Source: Mesorhizobium sp. NZP2077 (lineage in GTDB: Bacteria; Pseudomonadota; Alphaproteobacteria; Rhizobiales; Rhizobiaceae). From it: a stretch of DNA of 64,000 nucleotides. Below the pieces are notes generated by a model. That model worked only from the letters and a program-made list of their open reading frames with translations, had not been told where the DNA came from and made no database searches. A program made the position numbers and the translations under genes. The stretch spans positions 7,260,001-7,324,000 of the forward strand of contig NZ_CP051293.1 of NCBI RefSeq assembly GCF_013170805.1, read 5' to 3'. Below, one piece after another: positions 25,300 through 34,486 of the stretch (position 1 is its first letter; every line of letters begins with the position of its first letter).

Positions 25300-27090
25300 T
25301 TAGAACGCTTCCACAGGCAGGGCCATTAGCGTGTCCGCGCCACTCGAAATACGGGCGAGGTGGGCCGAGGTCTCCGGCATGATCCGCTCCATGAAGAAGC
25401 GCGCCGTCACGACCTTGTTGTCGTAGAAAGACTGGGAGCCGTTGGCGCCGGTCTTGCCCTGCGCCGCCTTGGCCATCTGCGCCCACATGTAGCCCAACGC
25501 CACAAGACCGAAGAGATGCATATAGTCGGTCGAGGCCGCACCGGCATTGTCGGGCTTGGCCATACCGTTCTGCACCAGCCACATGGTTGCCGCCTGCAGA
25601 TCGTTGAGGCCTTTCTTCAATCCCTTGGTAAAGGGCGCCATCTTTTCATCAGTGCGGTTCTCCTCGCAGAATTCGCCGACCTCCTTGAAGAAGGCCTGGA
25701 TGGCGCGGCCGCCATTCAGACCGAGCTTGCGGCCGACGAGATCTAGCGCCTGGATGCCGTTTGCGCCTTCATAGATCATGGCGATGCGCGCATCGCGCAC
25801 GAACTGGCTCATGCCGTGCTCTTCTATGTAACCGTGACCGCCGAACACCTGCTGCGCCATGACGGCGTGATCAAACCCCTTGTCGGTGAGCACGCCCTTG
25901 ACCACCGGCGTCATCAGCCCGGTGTAGTCGTCGGCCGCCTGGCGATCCTTGTCGTCGGCGGAGCGGTGAGCGATGTCGGACTTGATGGCGGTCCACAGCG
26001 CCAAGGCGCGGCCAGCCTCGTTGAAGGCCTTCATGGTCATCAGCGAGCGGCGGATGTCGGGATGGACGATGATCGGGTCGGCCTTCTTGTCCGGCGCCTT
26101 CGGGCCCGACAGCGAGCGGCCCTGCAAGCGCTCCTTGGCGTAGGCGACGGCATTCTGGTAGGCGATCTCGGAAAGCGACAGGCCCTGCAGGCCGACGCCG
26201 AGGCGCGCCTCATTCATCATCGTAAACATCGCCTTGAGGCCGCCATTGGCTTCGCCGAGCAGCGTGCCTTGCGCCTCGTCATAGTTCATGACGCAGGTCG
26301 AATTACCGTGGATGCCCATCTTCTCCTCGATCGAACCGCAGGCGAGTGTGTTGCGTTCGCCCGGATTGCCCGATGCGTCGAGCTTGAGCTTCGGCACGAT
26401 GAACAGCGAGATGCCCTTGACGCCTTCCGGCGCGCCCTCGATGCGGGCCAGCACCAGATGGACGATGTTGTCCGACATGTCGTGCTCGCCGGCCGAGATG
26501 AAGATCTTCTGGCCGGAAATCCTGTAGGTGCCGTCGCCGTTCGGCACCGCCTTGGTGCGCAGCAGGCCGAGATCGGTGCCGCAATGCGGCTCGGTCAGGT
26601 TCATGGTGCCGGTCCAGGAACCCTCGACCATCTTCGGCAGCCATTTGGCCTTCTGCTCGTCAGTGCCGTGGGTGATGATCGCCGCGATCGCGCCCTGCGT
26701 CAGGCCCGGATACATCATCAGCGACATGTTGGCCGACACCATATATTCGGCGACCGCGGTGTGCACGGCATAGGGCAGGCCCTGGCCGCCGAACTCGACC
26801 GGTGCGGCCAGCCCCATCCAGCCGCCCTCGCGATACTGGTCGAACGCTTCCTTGAAGCCTTTCGGCGTCGTCACCGAGCCGTCCTCGTGACGCACGCAGC
26901 CTTCCATGTCGCCGACACGGTTCAAAGGATGCATGACGTTTTCGGCAAGCTTGGCGCCTTCGGCGAGGATCGCCTCCAGCACGTCGGGCGTGGCGTCAGC
27001 AAATCCGGGAAGGTTCGAATAGCGCTGATAGCCCAGCACCTCGTTGAGCACGAACAGCGTATCCTGGACCGGAGCCCTGTATGTCGGCAT
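25300..27090 (-). CDS. Acyl-CoA dehydrogenase, long form with C-terminal extension
   Basis: 596 residues, about 200 more than a standard acyl-CoA dehydrogenase, as in the FadE5-like group that has an N-terminal extension and a C-terminal domain (about 465-596). Active-site features: [21 protein letters not shown], and the catalytic Glu in [13 protein letters not shown] near residue 440. It is the first gene of the five-gene beta-oxidation operon. A perfect 26-base palindrome lies 90 bases upstream of its ATG, overlapping the likely promoter. The matching sequence before the merR-type gene implies control by that regulator. Confidence 0.92.
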   Translation of the reverse strand: MPTYRAPVQDTLFVLNEVLGYQRYSNLPGFADATPDVLEAILAEGAKLAENVMHPLNRVGDMEGCVRHEDGSVTTPKGFKEAFDQYREGGWMGLAAPVEFGGQGLPYAVHTAVAEYMVSANMSLMMYPGLTQGAIAAIITHGTDEQKAKWLPKMVEGSWTGTMNLTEPHCGTDLGLLRTKAVPNGDGTYRISGQKIFISAGEHDMSDNIVHLVLARIEGAPEGVKGISLFIVPKLKLDASGNPGERNTLACGSIEEKMGIHGNSTCVMNYDEAQGTLLGEANGGLKAMFTMMNEARLGVGLQGLSLSEIAYQNAVAYAKERLQGRSLSGPKAPDKKADPIIVHPDIRRSLMTMKAFNEAGRALALWTAIKSDIAHRSADDKDRQAADDYTGLMTPVVKGVLTDKGFDHAVMAQQVFGGHGYIEEHGMSQFVRDARIAMIYEGANGIQALDLVGRKLGLNGGRAIQAFFKEVGEFCEENRTDEKMAPFTKGLKKGLNDLQAATMWLVQNGMAKPDNAGAASTDYMHLFGLVALGYMWAQMAKAAQGKTGANGSQSFYDNKVVTARFFMERIMPETSAHLARISSGADTLMALPVEAF

Positions 27091-27180
27091 GCCTTTTCTC
27101 CACCCTGCGGACCTGGTCCGAAAGCCCCCGAATTCATGTCAGGGCAGCATGCGGACCCGTGCTGAGGCGGGGATAGCAAA

Positions 27181-27206
27181 AATTGACGTTTGCGTAAACG
27201 TCAATT
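27181..27206. promoter_or_regulatory. Perfect 26-base palindrome, MerR-type operator before the fad operon
   Basis: Arms AATTGACGTTT and AAACGTCAATT flank GCGT. On the minus strand TTGACG of one arm could be the -35, with a -10 such as TGCTAT about 20 bases on, the long spacer typical of MerR-controlled promoters. ACGT-like cores recur every six bases (27186, 27192, 27198). The motif resembles LiuR-type operators, as I recall them. Confidence 0.75.
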
Positions 27207-27306
27207 CTTTCGATGCGACAAGATTTCCGCCCCGCCCCGCGCTTGGTGAAGCTAACGGTGCAACGTCGTGCGGGCCAGTACCAAGGACTCAGCGAGATGC
27301 AGAATC

Positions 27307-27337
27307 AAAAAAGCCGCGCGGCAGAGCCACGCGGCTT
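27307..27337 (-). terminator. Terminator of the MerR-type regulator gene
   Basis: On the minus strand AAGCCGCG (27337-27330) pairs with CGCGGCTT (27318-27311) around an 11-base loop, and the T run continues to 27307. It separates the regulator transcript from the fad operon. Confidence 0.75.
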
Positions 27338-27373
27338 TGATGGGCAAAAATCCGACAGATGCGGAGCCGGCAG

Positions 27374-27835
27374 TTAGCTCGCGACGCTCGCCTGCGGCGC
27401 CGTGCGCTCGGTCAACATCTGGCGCACCGCCGACATCGAGCCGGAAAGCTCGTTGATGGCGTCGTCGATAAGTGCCCGCTGCTTCTGCAGGCGGGCAAGC
27501 TGCTTCTCCGACTTGTCCAGCGCCAGGCGCAGTTGCTTGGTGTTGGAACCGGTCGGATCGTAGAGATCCATCATCTGCTTGACGTCGCGCAGCGAGAACC
27601 CGACCTTGCGGCCGAGCAGGATCAGCTTCAGCCGGGCCTTGTCGCGGCGCGTGTAGAGACGGGTCGAACCGTCGCGCTGCGGGTTGAGCAGGCCCTTGTC
27701 TTCATAGAAACGCAGCGTGCGCAGCGTCACGCCGTATTTCTTGGCCATTTCGCCGATGCGGACGAGATCCTCACCGGCTTCGATAGATGCATTGTTGGTA
27801 TTGGCCGCGGTCTCGCCGGCCGAGATAAGCTTCAT
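27374..27835 (-). CDS. MerR-family regulator, probable controller of the fad operon
   Basis: 153 residues. The MerR winged helix begins RIGEMAKKYGVTLRTLRFYEDKGLLNPQR (about residues 25-55), then the dimerisation coiled coil LALDKSEKQLARLQKQRALIDDAI. There is no cysteine cluster of metal sensors, which fits a CoA-thioester-sensing MerR such as LiuR. ATG at 27835 is chosen because upstream codons lie in the operator and promoter zone. Near-identical dyads lie upstream of this gene (27963-27981) and before the beta-oxidation operon (27181-27206), implying autoregulation and control of that operon. The effector is not visible. Confidence 0.85.
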   Translation of the reverse strand: MKLISAGETAANTNNASIEAGEDLVRIGEMAKKYGVTLRTLRFYEDKGLLNPQRDGSTRLYTRRDKARLKLILLGRKVGFSLRDVKQMMDLYDPTGSNTKQLRLALDKSEKQLARLQKQRALIDDAINELSGSMSAVRQMLTERTAPQASVAS

Positions 27836-27962
27836 GGTCACTGGCTTTCCCCGTCTGGTGGCGTCGCGGTCCTGGACCATGCGTCGCCTGACTGGAAGCG
27901 GGGGCGTGCTTCCGGCCGTGGTTTCGACAAACAAAATCGCAAACAGCACACTCAAATGCGCC

Positions 27963-27981
27963 TTTTACGTTTACGTCAATT
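27963..27981. promoter_or_regulatory. Second MerR-type operator, upstream of the regulator gene
   Basis: TTTTACGT and ACGTCAATT are two bases apart. It shares ACGTCAATTCT with the fad-operon palindrome, in the same orientation, and one arm differs at one base. It is about 130 bases upstream of the regulator ATG, on its promoter side. Confidence 0.6.
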
Positions 27982-28074
27982 CTATACCGATAGCCGCCTC
28001 ATGACGCAAGGGGCGTTCTAACAAGGTGCTTTATGCCGCAGCGCGGACAGCGAAGCCAACTTCCTTGCAACTTC

Positions 28075-28089
28075 TTAAGCTTGGTTAAC
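28075..28089 (+). promoter_or_regulatory. CtrA-like dyad before the podJ-like gene
   Basis: TTAA (28075-28078) and TTAAC (28085-28089) are separated by six bases; the CtrA consensus is TTAA-N7-TTAAC, so spacing is one short. It lies about 205 bases upstream of the ATG. The rest of the 458-base gap (27836-28293) holds the MerR operator and no gene I can support. Confidence 0.35.
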
Positions 28090-28293
28090 GCGTTGTTTAC
28101 CACGTTGGGGGAAATGTGGGCGCGTCGGCTACCCGTGTTTATCCTGTATCGAATTTTTCACGGTTTTTCGGAGCGCGGGTGAACCCCCGGGAAGCTTGTC
28201 TTCCACCGTGGCATGGAAGCGCGGTCGCCTTCGTTCCGGCAGGGACTTGGGGAGCTGGTCGCAAGCCGGCCAATCTGAAAGACGGACGCACAG

Positions 28294-31200
28294 ATGAACA
28301 GCAAGCGGTCCTATCTCGACACACTCAACGCCGGCAGGCAGCGCAGGCCACAGACCACGCTCGAGCAACTGAACCGCTCGCTGGAGACGCTGGAACAGCG
28401 ACTGGGGCAGACGCGCGAGGAGGTGACGGCGCGTCCCGCTCCGCGCCAATACGGCGCCGACCCGCGCTATCCAACCACCGATCCGCGCGCTCCCGCCGCG
28501 GAGCCGCGTTATCCCGCCGCCCAGCCAACCGCCCAGCAGCGCTGGTACGAGGATCCGCAGCCGCCGGCGCCGCGCCCGCAGAACCCGGCACCGGCTCCCG
28601 CCTTCGACCAGAACTACCAGGCCATCGCCCGCGACATCGACCGCGTGCGTGGCCAGGAAGACAGCGTCGCCATGGTCGGCAAGATCGCCGGCGAGTTGCG
28701 CGGCATGCGCGAGGAGCTGCGCCACCAGATGACGGCGGGCCTGCAGCGCGAATTCGATGCGCTGCGCAAGGACATCGATCGCGCCTTCCAGGCGAACGCC
28801 AAGCCCGGCGCGGCAGGCAAGGGCAGCGCCGAACTCGGCGTCGAATTCGAACGGCTTTCCGGCGCCATCAAAACGCTATCGGAGAAGAGCGACGACAGAA
28901 GCGTCAACCTGCTGCGGCTGGAGCTCGAGCAGGTCAAGGCCGCGCTCGACACGCTGGCGCGCGAGGAGAGCGTGCAGAAGGTCGACCGCCGCTGGGACGA
29001 CTTCGACCGCCGCTGGACGGCTTTCGAGGACCGCGTCGACGCCGACCAGCGTAAACGTTCCGACGATCCCGCCCTTGCAACCCTGACCGACCGGCTGGAG
29101 CAGATCAGCAACGCCGTCAACAATCTGCCGGAATCGCTGTCGCTGCGCTCGCTCGAGGAAAAGGTCCGCACGCTGGCCGGCGCCGTCGAACACTTCGCGG
29201 GCCAGCAGGACAATCGCGGCAGCGATACGCTTGCCATGATCGACGAGCGGCTGGACGAAATTTCCCGCGCCATCGTTGCCTCGACCGTCGCGGCACAGGC
29301 CAATTCGGTCGACCACGAAGCCTTTGAACGCATCGAGAAGCGGATCGACTCGCTCGCCCGGCAGATCGAGGAAGTGGCGCAGGACCACCCCGGCAATGCG
29401 GTCATGGATCGTCTGGGCACGCTATCGAGCCGGGTCGACGAACTCGCCGGCCGCGCCAATTTGCCCGAACAGGCGATGGAACGGCTGGCCAAACAGATCA
29501 CGCTGATCGCCGACAAGATCGACCAGGCGCCGGCCATGCCCGATGCCGACTACATCTTCCAGGGGCTTGAGCAGCGCTTCGACGTACTGTCCAGCATGAT
29601 GGAACGCCGCCAGGGCGACGCCATCGAACAGGGCAACATGCTGTTTCGGGATCTCGAGCGCCGCCTGGACGAAGTTGCCGACCGGCTCGACCAGCGCATC
29701 GCGCCGCAAGTCGACAGCGCCGGCATCATGGAAGCCATCGATGCCCGCTTCACCGCACTCGCCACGCGCATGGAGACGCGCGCTCCCGATCCTGCCGGCG
29801 AAGCGGCGATCCGTGGACTGGAAAGCCGGCTCGAGGACATTTCCAGCCGGCTCGACGCATCGGCGGCCCAGGTGGCCGGCATCGATCCGGCGCTGATCCG
29901 TAGCCTGGAGGCGCAGGTCGCCGGCCTGTCCGCCCACCTTTCCAGGCCCAGCACCCCGCTGCCAGAATTCGAAGACATCAGCCCGCGCCTGAACGATATC
30001 GAGAAGACACTGGCCGGGACCCGCGATTCCATCCTCGGTGCGGCACGCGAGGCGGCTGAGAACGCGGTGCGTTCGCTGGCTGGGTCGAATGCCAACGCGT
30101 CGGCAGTTTCCGGGCTCGCCCAGGATCTGAAGACGCTGGAAACGCTGACGCGGCGTTCCGACGAGCGCAATTCGCGAACTTTCGAAGCCATCCACGACAC
30201 GCTGCTCAAGATCGTCGACAGGTTGGGGTCGCTGGAGACCAGCGAACCGTCCGAGGCGGTAAGCGAGCTTCTGGACACGCGCCAGGACGAGGCAGTCAGC
30301 AAGCGCCGTACGCGGACCGCCAAGATGGCTGTCGAGGCGCCATCGCTGGATATCGACGAGCCGATGCCGCTGACCGGCGACATGGCCGATCTCGACGGCC
30401 GTGCCGCCGCCCTATTGGGCAACGACCCAGGCCCGCGTGGTGATTTCGGTACGCGCAGCGACCCGGGCACACGCAGCGACCCGCGTGGCGACCTGGGTAG
30501 CCGCACGCCAGCGGAGGCCGCCGCTGCCGCTGCCATGGCCGCGCTCGGCTCCGACACCATCGCCGAGAAAGATCAGCCGGCAGGCCGCAAATCGATGTTC
30601 GGCGGGCTGGCACGCGCCTTCAAGGGCAAGAAGGCGGCGGACGCTCCGCCGCTGGCCGGCTCGGCGCCAAGCGCCGACATACCGAGTGTCGATCTCGACG
30701 AGCCGCTCGATCCGAAAGTGGCCAACCGACCGCTGGAACCCGGCTCCGGCGCGCCCGACCTCAATGCGATCATGAAGCGGGTGCGCGACGAGCGTGGTCA
30801 GCCGGCCAAGCTCAGCGACAGCGACGCCGCGAAATCGGACTTCATCGCTGCTGCGCGGCGCGCTGCACAGGCTGCCGCCGCGGAGGCCGACGCCTTAAAG
30901 CGCCAGTCGACGGTGAAAGGGCCAGTGAAAGCGCTCAGGATCGGCGACCTGCTCAAGGCGCGGCGCAAGCCGATCCTGATGGCGGCCGCGGCGATCATGC
31001 TGGCGCTTGCCGGCCTGCAGCTCGGCAAGGCGTTTCTCTCGGACCCGGCCCAGGTGGCCAGCAACGACGCGGCACCAATCGTAGCCGCGCAGCCGGTGCA
31101 AACGGCATCCGTCGGCACGGCTAGCCCGCCGAAGGCGGAAACGCAGCCGGCAGCGACGGACAGCGCACCGGCCCGTCCCGTCAGGCAGGCCGAACCGTCG

Positions 31201-32409
31201 GTGCCGGCAAGCAAAGACGAGATGGTGGCGCAGACCGCCGTGGCGATGCCGTCGGACACGGATGCGATGGCGAATACCGCCCCGGTTGCAGAGCCCGCGG
31301 CTTCGGCCGCCTCTTCCAGCCCGAGCACTGACGCGATGGCTTCGGTCGCTCCGGCGCCAGTTGCGCCCATTGCTACGACACCGATGGATGCGACGGCTTC
31401 AGAGCCGGCCGCTGTCACCACGGGTGCGCAAGCGACGGATGTGGATGCCAAGCCGGTCGTGGCCGCGCCAACGGCGGCCAACGAGGCCACCGCCAAGGAC
31501 ACCACAGGTGCGGTTGCGCCGACGGATGCGCCGGCAGCGGCAGCCACGGCCAAGTTCGACATTCCGGCCGATGCCGGCCCGGCCGCGCTGCGCGATGCCG
31601 CCGCTGGTGGCGACGCCAAGGCGCTGTTCGAGATCGGCTCGCGCTACGCCGAGTCGCGCGGCGTCAAGGAAGACATGGCGGCAGCCGCGAAATGGTACGA
31701 GAAATCGGCGCAACTCGGCTTCGCGCCGGCCGAATACCGCATCGGCAATTTCTATGAAAAGGGCATCGGCGTCGCGCGCGACATCAAGAAGTCGAAGACC
31801 TGGTACCAGCTCGCCGCCGAACAGGGCAACGCCAGCGCCATGCACAATCTGGCGGTGCTGTTCGCCATGGCCGCCGATGGCGTGACTGACAATGAATCGG
31901 CCGCGCACTGGTTCCAGGAGGCCGCCGACCTCGGCGTCAAGGATAGCCAGTTCAACCTCGGCATCCTCGCCGCCAAGGGCGTCGGCATGAAGCAGAACCT
32001 CGAGGAATCCTATAAATGGTTCGCGCTCGTCGCCAAGACCGGCGACAAGGATGCAGCCGCCAAGCGCGACGAGATCGCTAACGCGCTGCGGCCCGAGCAG
32101 CTTGAGCGGGCGCGCGCCGCGACCGAATTGTGGAAGGCCAAGCCGCTCAATGCGGCGACCAATTCGGCCGACATTCCGGAATCCTGGCAGGAAGGCACGC
32201 CGCAAACGACCGCCGGCATCGACATGAAGAAGGCGGTCAAGAACATCCAGCTCATCCTCAACAAAAACGGCTATGATGCGGGCGGCGCCGATGGCGTCAT
32301 GGGCGACAAGACCAAGAACGCGATCATCGCTTTCCAGACCGATAACAAGCTGCCGGCAACGGGTGCCGTCGATGAAAAACTGGTCCGGGCGCTACTGGCG
32401 CGCAAATAA
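28294..32409 (+). CDS. PodJ-like polarity protein: coiled coil, membrane segment, Sel1 repeats, peptidoglycan-binding domain
   Basis: 1371 residues in one frame. Residues about 1-640 are a charged coiled-coil-rich cytosolic part with many heptad-like stretches. A membrane segment is at about 893-912 (ILMAAAAIMLALAGLQL). A Pro/Ala/Thr-rich periplasmic linker follows to about 1090, then about four Sel1-like repeats (1104-1259), and a PG_binding_1 domain at the C-terminus (about 1309-1371). This architecture is that of Caulobacter PodJ, which recruits pole-specific factors. The gene is divergent from merR. Localisation role in this organism is inferred from architecture. Confidence 0.82.
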   Translation: MNSKRSYLDTLNAGRQRRPQTTLEQLNRSLETLEQRLGQTREEVTARPAPRQYGADPRYPTTDPRAPAAEPRYPAAQPTAQQRWYEDPQPPAPRPQNPAPAPAFDQNYQAIARDIDRVRGQEDSVAMVGKIAGELRGMREELRHQMTAGLQREFDALRKDIDRAFQANAKPGAAGKGSAELGVEFERLSGAIKTLSEKSDDRSVNLLRLELEQVKAALDTLAREESVQKVDRRWDDFDRRWTAFEDRVDADQRKRSDDPALATLTDRLEQISNAVNNLPESLSLRSLEEKVRTLAGAVEHFAGQQDNRGSDTLAMIDERLDEISRAIVASTVAAQANSVDHEAFERIEKRIDSLARQIEEVAQDHPGNAVMDRLGTLSSRVDELAGRANLPEQAMERLAKQITLIADKIDQAPAMPDADYIFQGLEQRFDVLSSMMERRQGDAIEQGNMLFRDLERRLDEVADRLDQRIAPQVDSAGIMEAIDARFTALATRMETRAPDPAGEAAIRGLESRLEDISSRLDASAAQVAGIDPALIRSLEAQVAGLSAHLSRPSTPLPEFEDISPRLNDIEKTLAGTRDSILGAAREAAENAVRSLAGSNANASAVSGLAQDLKTLETLTRRSDERNSRTFEAIHDTLLKIVDRLGSLETSEPSEAVSELLDTRQDEAVSKRRTRTAKMAVEAPSLDIDEPMPLTGDMADLDGRAAALLGNDPGPRGDFGTRSDPGTRSDPRGDLGSRTPAEAAAAAAMAALGSDTIAEKDQPAGRKSMFGGLARAFKGKKAADAPPLAGSAPSADIPSVDLDEPLDPKVANRPLEPGSGAPDLNAIMKRVRDERGQPAKLSDSDAAKSDFIAAARRAAQAAAAEADALKRQSTVKGPVKALRIGDLLKARRKPILMAAAAIMLALAGLQLGKAFLSDPAQVASNDAAPIVAAQPVQTASVGTASPPKAETQPAATDSAPARPVRQAEPSVPASKDEMVAQTAVAMPSDTDAMANTAPVAEPAASAASSSPSTDAMASVAPAPVAPIATTPMDATASEPAAVTTGAQATDVDAKPVVAAPTAANEATAKDTTGAVAPTDAPAAAATAKFDIPADAGPAALRDAAAGGDAKALFEIGSRYAESRGVKEDMAAAAKWYEKSAQLGFAPAEYRIGNFYEKGIGVARDIKKSKTWYQLAAEQGNASAMHNLAVLFAMAADGVTDNESAAHWFQEAADLGVKDSQFNLGILAAKGVGMKQNLEESYKWFALVAKTGDKDAAAKRDEIANALRPEQLERARAATELWKAKPLNAATNSADIPESWQEGTPQTTAGIDMKKAVKNIQLILNKNGYDAGGADGVMGDKTKNAIIAFQTDNKLPATGAVDEKLVRALLARK

Positions 32410-32415
32410 CAGAGA

Positions 32416-32435
32416 AGCGTCGTTTCCACGACGCT
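32416..32435 (+). terminator. Stem-loop after the podJ-like gene
   Basis: AGCGTCGT (32416-32423) and ACGACGCT (32428-32435) form an eight-base-pair stem with a TTCC loop, six bases after the stop. No T run follows, so termination would need Rho or the stem only protects the 3' end. The downstream gap (32436-32600) also has a GC-rich imperfect stem around 32490-32515. Confidence 0.4.
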
Positions 32436-32600
32436 CTTGCCACACATTTGCCTGTTAACTGATTGAGATATTTTTTGTTTCGGCGCGGCGACGGGGTTTG
32501 GCCCCGCCGCCGCGTCGGCGCAAGGAAAAATTGGCTTTTCGGTGCGAGACTGCCGACAACGGCTGTATTCGCCGACAGGCAAACTGATCGAGACTGACGG

Positions 32601-33524
32601 GTGGGCATCTATCTCCCGATTGCGGAAATTTCCGTCAACGTCTTCGTGCTGCTGGCCATGGGTGCGGCGGTGGGCTTCCTGTCGGGCATGTTCGGCGTCG
32701 GCGGCGGCTTCCTCATCACGCCGCTCCTGATCTTCTACAACATCCCCCCGGCGATCGCGGTTGCCACCGGCGCCAACCAGGTCATCGCCTCTTCTGTCTC
32801 CGGCGTGCTTTCGCACATGAAGCGTGGCACGCTCGACTTCAAGCTCGGCGGCGTACTTTTGGCCGGCGGCATCGTCGGCTCCACCGCCGGCATCTACGTT
32901 TTCGCCTTCCTGCGCCGGCTCGGCCAGCTCGACCTGTTCATCTCGCTGCTTTATGTCGTGCTCCTCGGTACGGTCGGCGGCCTGATGCTGGTCGAAAGCA
33001 TCAATGCGCTGCGCGCCACACGCAGTGGCGCTGCCCCGGTGCTGAAGAAATCCGGCCAGCACAACTGGATCCACCGGCTGCCGCTGAAGATGCGCTTCAG
33101 GGCGTCAAAACTGTTCGTCAGCGTCATCCCGGTGCTTGGCCTTGGTGCCGGGATCGGCTTCCTGTCGTCGATCATGGGCGTCGGCGGCGGCTTCATCATG
33201 GTGCCGGCGCTGATCTACCTGCTCAAGGTGCCGACCAATGTCGTTATCGGCACGTCGCTGTTCCAGATCATCTTCACGTCCGCCTACACCACGCTGGTCC
33301 ACGCCACCACCAACCAGACGGTCGATGTCGTGCTGGCCTTCATTTTGATGGCGGGTGGCGTGGCCGGCGCGCAATATGGCGCCAAGGCCGGCCAGAGGCT
33401 GCGCGGCGAGCAGCTCAGGGCATTGCTGGCCTTGCTGGTGCTGGCTGTAGCGATCAGGCTGGCGATCGATCTTTTCGTCACCCCGCCCAATCTCTATTCG
33501 CTGTCTGCCTTAGGCCTCAACTGA
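32601..33524 (+). CDS. TauE/SafE family sulfite/anion exporter
   Basis: 307 residues with about eight membrane segments. Two internal repeats carry GFLSGMFGVGGGFL (near residues 25-38) and GFLSSIMGVGGGFIM (about 188-202), the duplicated GVGGG motif of the TauE/SafE family. Members export sulfite or sulfoacetate in the inner membrane. The start is GTG. The stop overlaps the next start by one base (TGATG), so they are co-translated. The substrate is not proven; soeABC lies 4 kb downstream, which would match a sulfite-handling role. Confidence 0.85.
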   Translation: MGIYLPIAEISVNVFVLLAMGAAVGFLSGMFGVGGGFLITPLLIFYNIPPAIAVATGANQVIASSVSGVLSHMKRGTLDFKLGGVLLAGGIVGSTAGIYVFAFLRRLGQLDLFISLLYVVLLGTVGGLMLVESINALRATRSGAAPVLKKSGQHNWIHRLPLKMRFRASKLFVSVIPVLGLGAGIGFLSSIMGVGGGFIMVPALIYLLKVPTNVVIGTSLFQIIFTSAYTTLVHATTNQTVDVVLAFILMAGGVAGAQYGAKAGQRLRGEQLRALLALLVLAVAIRLAIDLFVTPPNLYSLSALGLN

Positions 33525-34315
33525 TGACGGGCCGCAAAGCGTTCGCAACCGCCATTGTCCTGTCACTGCTTGCGGTCGTCGTATCCGCCAAGGCACAGAC
33601 GCCGCTGCCGGAGGGCATCCAGATCGGGCTCTCCACCGACAATGTGTCGATCACCGCCGGCTTTTCCGGTGCCGACCTGACCATTTTCGGCTCGCTGGAA
33701 AACCCCGACCCGCTGGTCGCCCGCCAGGGCCGCTACGACGTCATCGTCGTGCTCGAAGGGCCACCCAAGCCGGTGGTGGTGCGCCGCAAGGACCGGGTGC
33801 TCGGCGTCTGGGTCAATCTCGATTCCGAAACCTTCGAGAACGTGCCGATGTCCTATTCGGTGGCGACGACGCGGCCGCTGCAGGACATCACCGAACCGAA
33901 CAGCTACAAGCAGCTGTCGCTCGGCGCCTCCAACCTCTACATGCAGCCGGCCGATGCCGGTGACAGCCCGGCGACGATCGAGGAATTCACCACGGCCTTG
34001 CGCGAGCGCAAGGCCGCCACCGGCCTCTACAGCGAGAATGTCGGCGGCGTGCAGTTCCTGTCACAGAACCTTTTCCGTGCCACAGTCAGGCTGGCGCCGA
34101 ATGTTCCGGTTGGAACCCATAAAGCCCGCGCGTTCCTGTTCAAGAGCGGCCTGTTCATCAAGGAGAGTTCGGCCCAACTCGAAATCCGCAAATCCGGTTT
34201 CGAACAGTCGATCTTCCGGATCGCCCACAATTACTCCTTCCTCTATGGCGTCTTCGCCATATCGCTGGCCATGCTGACGGGCTGGCTCGGCAGGCTGATC
34301 TTCCGCAAGGATTGA
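33524..34315 (+). CDS. TIGR02186 family membrane protein
   Basis: 263 residues with an N-terminal signal sequence (about 1-24), a large periplasmic beta-rich domain and one C-terminal membrane helix (about 240-258). It matches an alphaproteobacterial family (TIGR02186) that usually sits beside a TauE/SafE exporter. The start overlaps the exporter stop by one base, so the two proteins are probably made together and may form a complex. The function of the family is not established. No catalytic motif is visible. Confidence 0.75.
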   Translation: MTGRKAFATAIVLSLLAVVVSAKAQTPLPEGIQIGLSTDNVSITAGFSGADLTIFGSLENPDPLVARQGRYDVIVVLEGPPKPVVVRRKDRVLGVWVNLDSETFENVPMSYSVATTRPLQDITEPNSYKQLSLGASNLYMQPADAGDSPATIEEFTTALRERKAATGLYSENVGGVQFLSQNLFRATVRLAPNVPVGTHKARAFLFKSGLFIKESSAQLEIRKSGFEQSIFRIAHNYSFLYGVFAISLAMLTGWLGRLIFRKD

Positions 34316-34486
34316 GGCGCCCAAAAGGGGTTTCCCTTTCCCGCGTCATGCTATAGACCGCACCTCCCCGCCCAACGGGCAAGCACGCACAATTCAATTC
34401 GGCAGAGCGGTCCGGTCGCCCGAACCGCAGCGCACGCTTCTCCCGCGAGCGCCGATCCGCTGCCTGGCGCCAATGAGGAGGCTGCT

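Noticed and set aside
23949..25382. 477-codon plus-strand frame across the second acyl-CoA dehydrogenase
   Set aside because: Opposite to a real gene and crosses its boundaries, with shadow composition.
25816..27165. 449-codon frame antisense to the long acyl-CoA dehydrogenase
   Set aside because: Shadow of a gene with full family motifs; no ribosome site or domain.
34316..34486. Possible small RNA or tRNA-like element before the Hsp70-like gene
   Set aside because: A GCTATAG-like -10 is visible but I could find no convincing -35, stable fold or terminator.
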